Of a DNA stretch of 64,000 nt, positions 1-8,268 are shown piece by piece (the stretch's first letter is position 1; each line of letters begins with the position of its first letter). The DNA comes from Marinovum sp034669705. GTDB lineage: Bacteria > Pseudomonadota > Alphaproteobacteria > Rhodobacterales > Rhodobacteraceae. The notes under the pieces were generated by a model. The model worked only from the letters and a program-made list of their open reading frames with translations. It made no database searches and had not been told where the DNA came from. The translations under genes were made by a program, and so were the position numbers. Location: positions 124,001 to 188,000 of the forward strand of contig NZ_JAXMOR010000003.1 in NCBI RefSeq assembly GCF_034669705.1. The letters are read 5' to 3'.

Positions 1-1566
1 CTTCTCGACCAGCGGCCAGAGATCGACGCGCCCGCCCATGTCGGACTTGAAGGCCCGGTGGGTTTCTTCGCGCGAAAAGCCCGACCGCGCGCGGGCCTCG
101 AACAGCGTGTCGACCAGCCGCAGGATCGCCTCGGACGAGCGGAAGGAGAACTGCAGCGTGGTGTCCTGCAGCGGCTGGTCGGCGGCGCGCAATCGCAGGG
201 CGAACTCGGCCTTCATCCGGTCGAACTCGGCCGGATCGGCGCCCTGGAAGGAATAGATCGACTGCTTCTTGTCACCGACCACAAAGATCGTGCGCGCCAC
301 ATCCGTGCGCGCGCCCTCGCCACTGGTGAACTCGCGCGCCAGCTCCTCGATCACCCGCCATTGCACCGGGCTGGTGTCCTGCGCCTCGTCGACGAGGATG
401 TGATCGATGCCGCCATCCAGCCGGTAAAGCACCCATTGCGCCACCTTGCGGTCGGTCAAGAGCGCCAGCGTCTTGTGAATCAGGTCATCGAAATCGAGCC
501 ATCCCCGGGCCAGTTTCGCGGCCTCGTAGCGCGGCAGGAATTCGGCGGCAAAGCCCTGCAAGGGTTCGGTTTTCCGCACGGCCGAGAGCGCGCAGCGGGT
601 ATCGCGGGCCTCCTCGACGCGGCGCATCAGATCCTCCAGTCGGCCCATCGACCCGGCTAGCGCACCCTCTCGCAGACCCTTGGTGGGAAAACCGTTGATC
701 TTGGCGGAATAGGGCCCGGCCTTGGCGCTGGCGCCGTTCAGCAGCACGCCTTCGAGAACGCCCAGTGCCTCGATGTCCGGCGCGGTGATCCGGCGCAGTT
801 TCGCCGCCGCCTTCTGGTCATTCGCGCCGCTGCCGGCGCAGGCCTCGGCCACCTCGGCCAGCATCTCGATCTCGCCGCCAACGAAGACCTGGGCCAAGAG
901 CCAGTCCTCGCTGGCCTCTTCCGGCAGGCCAAAGAGCGCGTGCAGCTCGCTGCGCGGCAAGGGGCGGGCCAAGAGCTGACGGTGGCGCACGATCTCGGTG
1001 GTGATCTCGGCGAAATCCGGGGCGGTCAGATGCGCGGCCAGCGCCTCGACCGTGCCGGCGGCGGCGCCATCGGCCATTTCGTCGACGATCTCGGCGCGCA
1101 GCAGGGCGGCGGCGCGGTCCTCCATCTCCTTGAACTGCGGCGAGACCCCGGCCTCGAGCGGAAACCGCCGCAGGATGGCGGCGCAGAACGAGTGGATCGT
1201 CTGAATTTTCAACCCGCCCGGCGTCTCGATGGCGCGGGCAAAGAGCGTGCGGGCGCGGCGCAGGTCATCCTCGGAAATATGCCCCTCGATGCCGAGATCA
1301 TGCAGCGCGTGGTGCAGCGCCGCGTCATCCTTCATCGCCCAGTCGCCGAGGCGCTGGAACAGCCGGTTCTGCATCTCGCTGGCGGCGGCCTTGGTGTAGG
1401 TCAGGCAGAGGATGTGTTCCGGCAGCACGCCCTGCAACAACAGCCGCGCCACCCGGTCGGTGAGCACCCGTGTCTTGCCCGAGCCGGCATTGGCGGCCAG
1501 CCATGTGGAGCGGTCGGGATGCGCCGCCTCGATCTGGCGCTGGGTGGCCTCGTCGCGCTGGGTCAT
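1..1566 (-). CDS. addA: AddA, double-strand-break repair helicase-nuclease subunit (partial, C-terminus outside window)
   Basis: Reading the minus strand from an ATG at 1566 gives 522 open codons that run off the left edge. Residues 24-32 are a UvrD-type Walker A (AANAGSGKT). Near residues 385-400 the helicase motif II region reads VDEAQDTSPVQW, and VVGDKKQSIYSFQGA follows. This is the SF1A helicase half of AddA. The C-terminal RecB-type nuclease lies outside the window. With AddB it processes broken DNA ends for RecA-dependent repair, as RecBCD does in enterics. The ATG overlaps the addB stop codon (ATGA), so the two are translationally coupled. The gene is the last visible one of the tsaE-amgK-murU-addB-addA operon. 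Confidence 0.95.
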   Translation of the reverse strand, partial: MTQRDEATQRQIEAAHPDRSTWLAANAGSGKTRVLTDRVARLLLQGVLPEHILCLTYTKAAASEMQNRLFQRLGDWAMKDDAALHHALHDLGIEGHISEDDLRRARTLFARAIETPGGLKIQTIHSFCAAILRRFPLEAGVSPQFKEMEDRAAALLRAEIVDEMADGAAAGTVEALAAHLTAPDFAEITTEIVRHRQLLARPLPRSELHALFGLPEEASEDWLLAQVFVGGEIEMLAEVAEACAGSGANDQKAAAKLRRITAPDIEALGVLEGVLLNGASAKAGPYSAKINGFPTKGLREGALAGSMGRLEDLMRRVEEARDTRCALSAVRKTEPLQGFAAEFLPRYEAAKLARGWLDFDDLIHKTLALLTDRKVAQWVLYRLDGGIDHILVDEAQDTSPVQWRVIEELAREFTSGEGARTDVARTIFVVGDKKQSIYSFQGADPAEFDRMKAEFALRLRAADQPLQDTTLQFSFRSSEAILRLVDTLFEARARSGFSREETHRAFKSDMGGRVDLWPLVEK

Positions 1567-4484
1567 GGCACCGGCCTTCCGTCTGGGTCGTCTGTCAGCT
1601 CCCATTCGCCGAAGCGGGCGAGCTGGTCGTAATCGCCGGTGTCGTCGGCCTTTTGCATGGCGCGCCGGGCGGTAAAGCCTTGGCTCTCCTCCATGTAGCG
1701 CGCGATCAGCGTCTCGAACTGCGCCCAGACCGCGGCCGGCGGCGCCTCGGCCAGCGGTGCCTCGCGGTTTTTCGGGGTCGAGCCCAGCCCGAGATAGACC
1801 GCGCGGGCCACCTGCGCCGGTTCCAGCCCGTCAAACCCGCCGGCCTCGGCCACCGCCGCCTCGAGCAGCAGCTGCTTGTCGAAATGCTTTTGCTCGGCCG
1901 GTCCCGGCGGCTTGCCAGTCTTGTAATCGTAAAGCAGCAGCTGGCCATCCTCGCGCGAACGGTCGATGCGGTCGGCCTCGCAGGTCAGGCGGAAGCCCAG
2001 CCGCGCGATCTCGCGCGCGCCCTTGACCTCGAAGCGGATCGGCAAGGCGTCGGCCTGCCGCGCGGCCTCATCCTCGATGAACCCGTCGGCGACCCGGGCC
2101 ACCCGCGCCTGCCACATCGCCCGCGCCGAGGGCCACGGCACCTCGTCGCCCAAGACCTGCGCGGTGGTCGCCAGCAACTCGGACCGGCTGAGCCGCCCGG
2201 GGTCCTTGACGCTGGCGCCGACGAAATCCTCCAGCACCTTGTGAGCGATAATCCCGCGCAGGAGCGCATCCGGCGCCTTGGCAAGGCTGTCGAGCGGGCG
2301 CAGCCGCAGCACGTGCTTGGCGTAGATCGCGTAAGGGTCGCGGATCAGCCGCTTGATCTCGGTCACCGAGAGCTGCGTCGGCCGGGCGGCCACCGGTGGT
2401 TTCGGCGAGGGGCGCGGTGCGGGGGCCGTGGGCGTGACCTTCTCCACCGCATGGGCCAGCGCCAGCCAGTCGTGGCCGCGCGCGCGCATCCCGGCATGGG
2501 CCTCGCGGCCCGCGGGCCCGAGACCGCGCAGCAGGTTGGTCAGCCGGTTGAGCCAGCGCGAGGGCACGGTCTCGGCATCGTCGGAGCGCACCGAGCGGGT
2601 CAGCCAGACCTCGCGTGCGCCTACAGCCTGCTGGAAATCATGCGCCGACAGGCCGATGCGCCGTTCGGGCAGCAAAAGCCCGGCCTTGTCGCGCAGCACG
2701 CGGTTGAGCCAGGGATCGGGGCTCGGCGGCTCGGGCCAGGACCCTTCGTTAAGCCCGCCGAGGATCAACAGATCGGCCCCCATGACGCGGGCCTCGAGCG
2801 TGCCCCAGATGCGGATATGCGGGTGGCCGAGGTCACGGTCGCGCTGCTCCTCGCGGCCCAGCACCGCGCCGAAGAGATCGACGTAATCGCGCGCCGAGAG
2901 GGTGCCACCATGCGGCGCGGCCTCTTCCAGCTTGCGGATCAGCGCCAGCGTCTCGATGCCGGCGACCTGCACCCAGAGATTGCCGGCGCCGTCGCGCGTG
3001 TGCCCCGCCGCCAGCGCCTCGGCCAGCGCCCGGTGCCGCTCCAGCCACTCGGTCAGCGGCATCGGCCCGCGCCCGTCCTGACCGCAAAGCTGTGTGAGCC
3101 ACGCGCCCCAGTCCGGCGCCTTGCGGTCCTCGGCAAACCCGCGGAGCATCTCGGCGTCGGGGAACGGCGGGCCATGGCGGCGCAGGCGCAGCTCCAGATC
3201 GCGGGTCAGCCGCAGGTGATCGTTGCGCCCTTCGCCGGAGTGGCAGAGCGGATGTTTCAATAGCGTCAGCAGCGCCGGCGCATCCAGCGGCGCGGCAAAG
3301 AGCGCCGCCACGTGGCGCAGGAACCGCCCCGGCGCGGTCAGCTGCAGCGGGATGCCTGCGCTGTCGTCGGGAATGATGCCCCAGCGGTCGAGCGTGGCGG
3401 TGACCTGCCGGGTGAGCTGCCGGTCGGGGGTGATCAGCGCCGCGGACTGCCCGTCCTCGGCGGCCTGTCTCAGGCGCAGCGCGATGGTCAGCGCCTCTTC
3501 GCGCCGGCTCTGCGCCTCGATCAGCGTGACATCGGCGCAGGCCTGGTCGAGCCCGGTGAGCTTCGGTCCCTCGGCCAGCCAGGCATCGGTCACAGGCGCC
3601 GGACGAAGCGCCAGGGAAATCAGGCGGTTGCGTGGCGGGCAAGGCGCGGCGGTGCGGTGCCAGAGATGCACCTCCTCGGGGGCGCGCCCCAGCGCGCGCA
3701 TCAGCTTGGCGAAGCGGTATTGCGGGTGATCTTCGGACACCAGCGCCTGGTCCAGCGCCGCCCAATTGGCCGGTTTCATGTCGAAATCAAAGCCGGGCAG
3801 CACCACCGCGCCCTGCGGCAGATGCGCCACCGCCTGCATCAGCAGCGAGGCTGCCCCGCGTGAGCCGGTGGAGCCGGCGAGGATCACCGGGTGATCGGGC
3901 GGGTCGGTCTGCCAATGGGCCACCAGCGCCTCGGTGATCATCCTGAGCCGTGCGGTACCGTCGGGCGCATCGGTTTCGGGGTCGAAGAACCGCTGCACGA
4001 TCGACAGGAAATCGCGCGAGCGCTGCCAGTGGCCCGACTGGTCGGTGACGTCGAGCGCGTCGATATCGGCGGGGGTCACGCCCTCGCCCTGCATTTCGTC
4101 CATCAGCCCGGCCAGCGAATCCGCCAGATCGAACAGCGCGGCGCGCGGTGCCATGTCGGGCTGCGCCTCGAGCAGGCCGGAGACCAGTTGCACCAGCTCC
4201 AGCCGGCGTTGCAGCGGCGAGACCGGCTCGGGGATATCGGCGGTCCAGGGCGGCGCGACCTCGCTCAGCACGCGGATCCGCGGCAGGGCACGGGGCGGGC
4301 CGGCGTCAAAGATCGCGCGGATCCGGCGGCGCATGCGCTCGGTGTTGACGATCAGCTCGACGCGGGCCAGCGCCTCCGGCGGCTTGCCCTCGGTGCGCGC
4401 CAGCAACCCGGCGACCAGCGCCTGCGGGAAATCCACGCCCGGCGGCAGGCCAAAGACGCGCGGAGTGGCGAGACGCTCAAACAT
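1563..4484 (-). CDS. addB: AddB, double-strand-break repair nuclease-scaffold subunit
   Basis: The 973-residue protein starts MFERLATPRVFGLPPG and fits the alphaproteobacterial AddB family in length. The N-terminal part is the inactivated helicase-like scaffold. Near residue 850 the motif LLLYDYKTGKP is the C-terminal PD-(D/E)XK nuclease signature. It partners with AddA in DNA end resection. An upstream in-frame extension exists, but the ATG at 4484 is preferred because it overlaps the murU 3' end by only 8 bases and begins with the family N-terminus. It is coupled to addA by ATGA. Confidence 0.95.
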   Translation of the reverse strand: MFERLATPRVFGLPPGVDFPQALVAGLLARTEGKPPEALARVELIVNTERMRRRIRAIFDAGPPRALPRIRVLSEVAPPWTADIPEPVSPLQRRLELVQLVSGLLEAQPDMAPRAALFDLADSLAGLMDEMQGEGVTPADIDALDVTDQSGHWQRSRDFLSIVQRFFDPETDAPDGTARLRMITEALVAHWQTDPPDHPVILAGSTGSRGAASLLMQAVAHLPQGAVVLPGFDFDMKPANWAALDQALVSEDHPQYRFAKLMRALGRAPEEVHLWHRTAAPCPPRNRLISLALRPAPVTDAWLAEGPKLTGLDQACADVTLIEAQSRREEALTIALRLRQAAEDGQSAALITPDRQLTRQVTATLDRWGIIPDDSAGIPLQLTAPGRFLRHVAALFAAPLDAPALLTLLKHPLCHSGEGRNDHLRLTRDLELRLRRHGPPFPDAEMLRGFAEDRKAPDWGAWLTQLCGQDGRGPMPLTEWLERHRALAEALAAGHTRDGAGNLWVQVAGIETLALIRKLEEAAPHGGTLSARDYVDLFGAVLGREEQRDRDLGHPHIRIWGTLEARVMGADLLILGGLNEGSWPEPPSPDPWLNRVLRDKAGLLLPERRIGLSAHDFQQAVGAREVWLTRSVRSDDAETVPSRWLNRLTNLLRGLGPAGREAHAGMRARGHDWLALAHAVEKVTPTAPAPRPSPKPPVAARPTQLSVTEIKRLIRDPYAIYAKHVLRLRPLDSLAKAPDALLRGIIAHKVLEDFVGASVKDPGRLSRSELLATTAQVLGDEVPWPSARAMWQARVARVADGFIEDEAARQADALPIRFEVKGAREIARLGFRLTCEADRIDRSREDGQLLLYDYKTGKPPGPAEQKHFDKQLLLEAAVAEAGGFDGLEPAQVARAVYLGLGSTPKNREAPLAEAPPAAVWAQFETLIARYMEESQGFTARRAMQKADDTGDYDQLARFGEWELTDDPDGRPVP

Positions 4485-5160
4485 AAGCCAGCATGTCCTC
4501 TGCGATTTCAATGGCTTGCGGATGGCCCACGTCGCACCAGTCGCCACCATAGGCCAGCCCGTGCATGCGCCCGGCGTCGAGCATCGGCTGCCAGAGGTCC
4601 CACATGGAAAACACTTGCTTGTCGATCCGCGCCAGCGCCTCGGTCTTGATGATCTGCAGCCCGGAATAGACCGCGCCGGGCCCACGGGTGAGCTGGCCGT
4701 CGGTGCCGATCAGGAAGTCGCCCTTGCCCTTGTGGCCATGCACCTGGGCGCGCGGCACGCAGAGCAACAGCGCGTCCATCCGCTCTGCATTCCACGCATC
4801 GCGAAGCGCCTGCAGCGGATTGGGGCCGCGCCAGACCGCATCGGTGTTGAGGGTGAAGACCGGGCCGGGGCCGAGGAGCGGCAGCGCCTGTTTCAGACCG
4901 CCGCCGGTTTCCAGCACCTGCGGCGCCTCGTGAGAAATGGCCACGCCGGAGCCCTTCAGATGCGCCGCCAGCATCTCGCCGCGGTAATGCGCATTGGCCA
5001 CCACCCGCGGCAGCGCCAGCGGCGTCACCAAGTCGAGCGCATGGTCGATCAACGTCCGGCCGGCCACCTCGACCAGCGGTTTCGGCCGGTCGTCGGTGAG
5101 CGGCCGCATCCGGGTGCCAAGCCCGGCGGCAAAGAGAAGCACGGCTTGCGGTTGGCTCAT
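4477..5160 (-). CDS. murU: MurU-like nucleotidyltransferase (N-acetylmuramate-1-phosphate uridylyltransferase)
   Basis: This 227-residue sugar-nucleotide pyrophosphorylase has the signature FAAGLGTRMRPLT followed by KPLVEVAG (about residues 10-32) and a metal-binding NTDAVW near residue 100. Its position directly after an AmgK-type sugar kinase is the AmgK-MurU arrangement known from Pseudomonas putida and Caulobacter. There AmgK phosphorylates MurNAc and MurU makes UDP-MurNAc, which bypasses MurA and so fosfomycin. It overlaps amgK by ATGA. The family also contains glucose-1-phosphate and mannose-1-phosphate transferases, so the substrate is inferred from context. Confidence 0.85.
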   Translation of the reverse strand: MSQPQAVLLFAAGLGTRMRPLTDDRPKPLVEVAGRTLIDHALDLVTPLALPRVVANAHYRGEMLAAHLKGSGVAISHEAPQVLETGGGLKQALPLLGPGPVFTLNTDAVWRGPNPLQALRDAWNAERMDALLLCVPRAQVHGHKGKGDFLIGTDGQLTRGPGAVYSGLQIIKTEALARIDKQVFSMWDLWQPMLDAGRMHGLAYGGDWCDVGHPQAIEIAEDMLAYV

Positions 5161-6116
5161 GCGGGCACCTCGGGGCTGGGCAGGGGGGCGAGGATGTCGC
5201 GCAGCCGGGCCAGCGCGGGATGGGCGAGATCGGCCTGCAGATGGCGCCAGACGCGGGGCTGCAGGGCAAGGTACTGTGGTTTGCCGCGGGTCACCGCAAG
5301 GCGCGAAAAGATGCCGAGGATCCGCAGGTTGCGCTGGGCGCCGAGCAGGGCATAGGCGGTGCGGAACGCCGCTTCGGGGGTGCCGGTGCGCGCGGCAAAG
5401 TGCGCGATAATCGCGTCCTCGGTCCCGGGCGAGAGGTCGCGCCGGGCGTCCTGCAGCATCGACACTAGGTCGTAGGCGGGATGGGTGGCAAAAGCGTCCT
5501 GGAAATCCAGCAGGCCAACCTGGCGGTCGCCCTTGCGTCCCGGCAGATGCACCATGTTCTCGGCATGGAAATCGCGCAGGGCCAGGACAGCGGGCGCCTC
5601 GGCCACGGGTTTCAGGGCTTCGGCAAAGGCCGCTTGCGCGGCAGGCAGGCGATTGGCGTGTTCGGGAGCATAGGCCTCAAAAGCCGGGGCGATCATCGCC
5701 GCCAGTGCCTCGGCGGTCATCGGCTGCATTCCCTGGGGCAGGGGTTTCTCGTGCAGCCGCGCCAACAGGTCGGCGGCGCTGCGGTAGAGCGGGTGTTCCT
5801 GCGCCGGGTCGCGCGCCATCACCTCGGCAAAGAGCGCATCGCCGAAATCCTCGAGCAGGAGGAAGCCGGCCTCGACGTCCTCGGCCCAGAGGGCCGGAGC
5901 GGAAAACCCCAAGCCGAACAGATGGGTGCGGATATCGAGGAAGGGCTGGACCGAGCCGCAGGTGGCGGGGTTGGCGTCCATCAGGATCAGGCTGCCGGTG
6001 CTGCCGGAGATCCGCTCGTAGCGCCGGGCCGATGCGTCGCCGGCCAGCGGGCGGCGGGCCCAGCCGTCGCGGCCGGCCTCTGACAGAAAGCGCTGCAGCG
6101 CGTCTTCGCGGCTCAT
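5157..6116 (-). CDS. amgK: AmgK-like N-acetylmuramate/N-acetylglucosamine anomeric kinase (aminoglycoside phosphotransferase fold)
   Basis: This 319-residue APH-family kinase begins with an AGDASARRYERI segment, the glycine-poor nucleotide loop typical of AmgK. It has the catalytic loop LRDFHAENM (about residues 180-190) and the metal-binding GLLDFQDA shortly after. The predicted reaction is ATP-dependent phosphorylation of cytoplasmic MurNAc (and GlcNAc) at C1 in cell-wall recycling, feeding MurU encoded immediately downstream. Its stop overlaps the murU start (ATGA) and its start overlaps the tsaE stop (ATGA). It is not an antibiotic-resistance gene despite the fold. Confidence 0.85.
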   Translation of the reverse strand: MSREDALQRFLSEAGRDGWARRPLAGDASARRYERISGSTGSLILMDANPATCGSVQPFLDIRTHLFGLGFSAPALWAEDVEAGFLLLEDFGDALFAEVMARDPAQEHPLYRSAADLLARLHEKPLPQGMQPMTAEALAAMIAPAFEAYAPEHANRLPAAQAAFAEALKPVAEAPAVLALRDFHAENMVHLPGRKGDRQVGLLDFQDAFATHPAYDLVSMLQDARRDLSPGTEDAIIAHFAARTGTPEAAFRTAYALLGAQRNLRILGIFSRLAVTRGKPQYLALQPRVWRHLQADLAHPALARLRDILAPLPSPEVPA

Positions 6117-6589
6117 GCCGCGAGCGCTCCGGGCAGGTCATTCCAACGTGGATCGCTCCAGCTTAGCGTCAGGGTGCGGGCACTGTCGTCCGGGCCGGGC
6201 GCGAAGGTGAGGTGCAGCGCATCGCCGGGGGTGAGCGGGCCCAGCCGGTCGGGCCATTCGATCAGGCAGATGGCGGCCCCGAAAGCCTCGGTCAGCCCCA
6301 GTTCCTCGACCTCGGAGACATCCCCCAGCCGGTAGAGATCGGCGTGCCAGATCTCGGCCTCGCCGGTCTCGTAGGTCTGGACCAGGGTGAAGGTCGGCGA
6401 GGGCACATCCTCCGGCCGCGGCAGGCGGCTCTGGATCAGGCAGCGCGAGAAATGCGTCTTGCCGGCGCCGATGTCGCCGTCGAGCAGAACCACGTCGCCC
6501 GCCATCAATCGCGCGCCCAGCCGGGTGGCAAAGCGGCAGGTGGCCTCGGGCGAGGTCAGGCTCAGGGTCAGCATCTGCAAGGCGGTCAT
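6113..6589 (-). CDS. tsaE: TsaE, tRNA t6A biosynthesis ATPase
   Basis: This 158-residue P-loop protein of the YjeE family has Walker A GDIGAGKTHF (residues 38-47), the conserved PSPTFTLVQTY and the HADLYRL segment, all family hallmarks. It activates the TsaD-TsaB complex that makes N6-threonylcarbamoyladenosine at tRNA position 37. TsaD is encoded elsewhere in this window at 17351-18445. The gene sits between the PAS protein upstream (61 bases apart) and amgK (ATGA overlap). No clear Shine-Dalgarno sequence precedes the ATG, and another ATG lies five codons in, so the exact start is slightly uncertain. Confidence 0.95.
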   Translation of the reverse strand: MTALQMLTLSLTSPEATCRFATRLGARLMAGDVVLLDGDIGAGKTHFSRCLIQSRLPRPEDVPSPTFTLVQTYETGEAEIWHADLYRLGDVSEVEELGLTEAFGAAICLIEWPDRLGPLTPGDALHLTFAPGPDDSARTLTLSWSDPRWNDLPGALAA

Positions 6590-6649
6590 GGCCGGACATT
6601 ACCGCGCCCGACGCCCCATGCAACCCATGAAACCGGAGAGCGGCGCCGA

Positions 6650-8194
6650 TCAGCGGCGAACCGGCAATCGGCTGATCCGCTCAGGCCGATCGGGGGTGAG
6701 GCTGGCCGGTGTGAAAGAGACCAGCGTCGCCCCGCCCGACCGCGGCTCGGCCCGGAAGCTCAGCCGGCCCTGCTTGTGATGCAGCACCTCGGCCTCTCGC
6801 GGCAGCCGTTCGCCGAAGGAGGTGACAAAGCCCTGAAGCCCCTCCCATGCCGGGCAGGGCGCGCATTCCGACTGCCAGATCTTGAGCACGTCGGGCACCG
6901 TGGTTTCGGCAAAGCTGCTGTCGGGATCGAAGCGCCACATCTGGCGAAAGGCTTCGTTCGAGAAGGTCAGAGCCCCGAGCTGCGAAAACACCGCCAGCGC
7001 CTTTTCCTGCCGGTCAAGCACCGCATGGCTGGTCTCGAGCTCGGCACGAAACCGCCGGGTGAGCGAGATCTCGGCGCTGATATCCTCGAACAGAAAGGCG
7101 ATGGCGCCATCGGGATGCGGCTTGCCGGTGATCCGGTAGGTCAGCCCCGACGGCAGGTTCCAGGTGCGCGAGTAGCGGCCGTCGCGCGCGGCGGCGATCA
7201 GGGCGCCGATCTTGTCACGCCAGCTCGCGTAGTTCTTTGGCTCTGGCATGATCTGGTGCTCGCGCAGGTAGTCGAAAAACGCGGCGAGGCTGGGCTTGGA
7301 GGTGAGAAACTCCGCCGGCATGGCGGTCAGGTCGATCAGCGCCGGGTTGAACAGCGCCAGCCGCTGGTTGCGGTCGAAGATCGCCAGCCCGGTGGAGAGA
7401 TGGGCAAAGGTCTTGCTCAGGGTCTGGACGAAATTGCGCTGCGCCTGTTCGGCATGGACCACCGCGTCGATATTGCTGGCATAGGAGAGCAGCCCGCCCG
7501 GCGTCCTGCGGCTGGAGACGGCAAACCAGTTGGTGGCCGCGCCCTCGCCCATCTGCAGCGGCACCCGCAGCGGGATTTCCTGTCCGCTTTCCTCGGACAC
7601 GGCAAAGAGCGGCGCGTCACCGGGGGCTGCGCCGCCGGTCTGGGCGGCAAGCCGGCTGTAGGCGCGGTTCTGCCAGGTGACCCGGCCGCTGTCGTCGACC
7701 AGCCAGATCGGGGTGGGCGCCTCGGCCACCGCATTGCGCAGGAACCTCAGTTCGCGGCCCTGATCGAAGGAGATCTGCCGGTCGAACTCTTCCGGGGCGT
7801 CATCGAGCAGCGAGACGCGCACCCGGTCGCCGTGCCGCGAGAACACCAGCCGGCCGCCATCCTCCGGGGCCAGCGCAGCATAGGTGCGCCGGCGCTCGGC
7901 AACCGCGGCAAAGACATCGCCGGGCCGCTCCGGCAGGTCGCCGAACCGGGCGCGAAAGGCCGCGCGCAGCGCCTGCCAGGGGTCCTCGGTCTCGACCTCG
8001 CCCTTTTGCGCCAGCACCGCCGCCGGGCCGGTGGCATCCACCAGCTCGGTGTCGTGAAACAGAAAGCAGGTTCGCTCGTCCGAGACCGTACCCTGCCGCG
8101 TGCGGTGGCGCAGCGCCAGTGCGGTCAGCAGGGTGCCCAGCAGACTGCCCGCCAAGAGCACCGCCAGTTCGGGAATCGTCAGGTCGACCAGCAT
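6650..8194 (-). CDS. divL: DivL-like PAS-domain membrane protein without kinase domain
   Basis: The 514-residue protein has one N-terminal membrane segment (about residues 9-28). Three PAS-like regions follow (roughly 160-270, 275-385 and 390-490), for example IWLVDDSGRVTWQN and GLAIFDRNQRLALFN. It ends without a phosphoacceptor helix or an ATP-binding domain. In Caulobacter the tyrosine-kinase-like DivL is encoded immediately upstream of tsaE, then amgK, murU, addB and addA, and the same order is seen here. Rhodobacter capsulatus DivL is likewise described as a PAS protein acting in the CckA-ChpT-CtrA pathway. The DivL assignment rests on synteny and domains. A GGGAGAG Shine-Dalgarno sequence lies 5 bases before the ATG. 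Confidence 0.75.
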   Translation of the reverse strand: MLVDLTIPELAVLLAGSLLGTLLTALALRHRTRQGTVSDERTCFLFHDTELVDATGPAAVLAQKGEVETEDPWQALRAAFRARFGDLPERPGDVFAAVAERRRTYAALAPEDGGRLVFSRHGDRVRVSLLDDAPEEFDRQISFDQGRELRFLRNAVAEAPTPIWLVDDSGRVTWQNRAYSRLAAQTGGAAPGDAPLFAVSEESGQEIPLRVPLQMGEGAATNWFAVSSRRTPGGLLSYASNIDAVVHAEQAQRNFVQTLSKTFAHLSTGLAIFDRNQRLALFNPALIDLTAMPAEFLTSKPSLAAFFDYLREHQIMPEPKNYASWRDKIGALIAAARDGRYSRTWNLPSGLTYRITGKPHPDGAIAFLFEDISAEISLTRRFRAELETSHAVLDRQEKALAVFSQLGALTFSNEAFRQMWRFDPDSSFAETTVPDVLKIWQSECAPCPAWEGLQGFVTSFGERLPREAEVLHHKQGRLSFRAEPRSGGATLVSFTPASLTPDRPERISRLPVRR

Positions 8195-8268
8195 CGAATC
8201 TCTCCCTCGAGGCCAGCTTCCGACAGCAGGGTTAACAACCCCTTAACATGCGCCGGCAGCCGGCGACT

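Noticed and set aside
5157..6116. Aminoglycoside resistance phosphotransferase
   Set aside because: The fold fits, but the adjacent MurU gene and the conserved operon point to AmgK-type sugar kinase.
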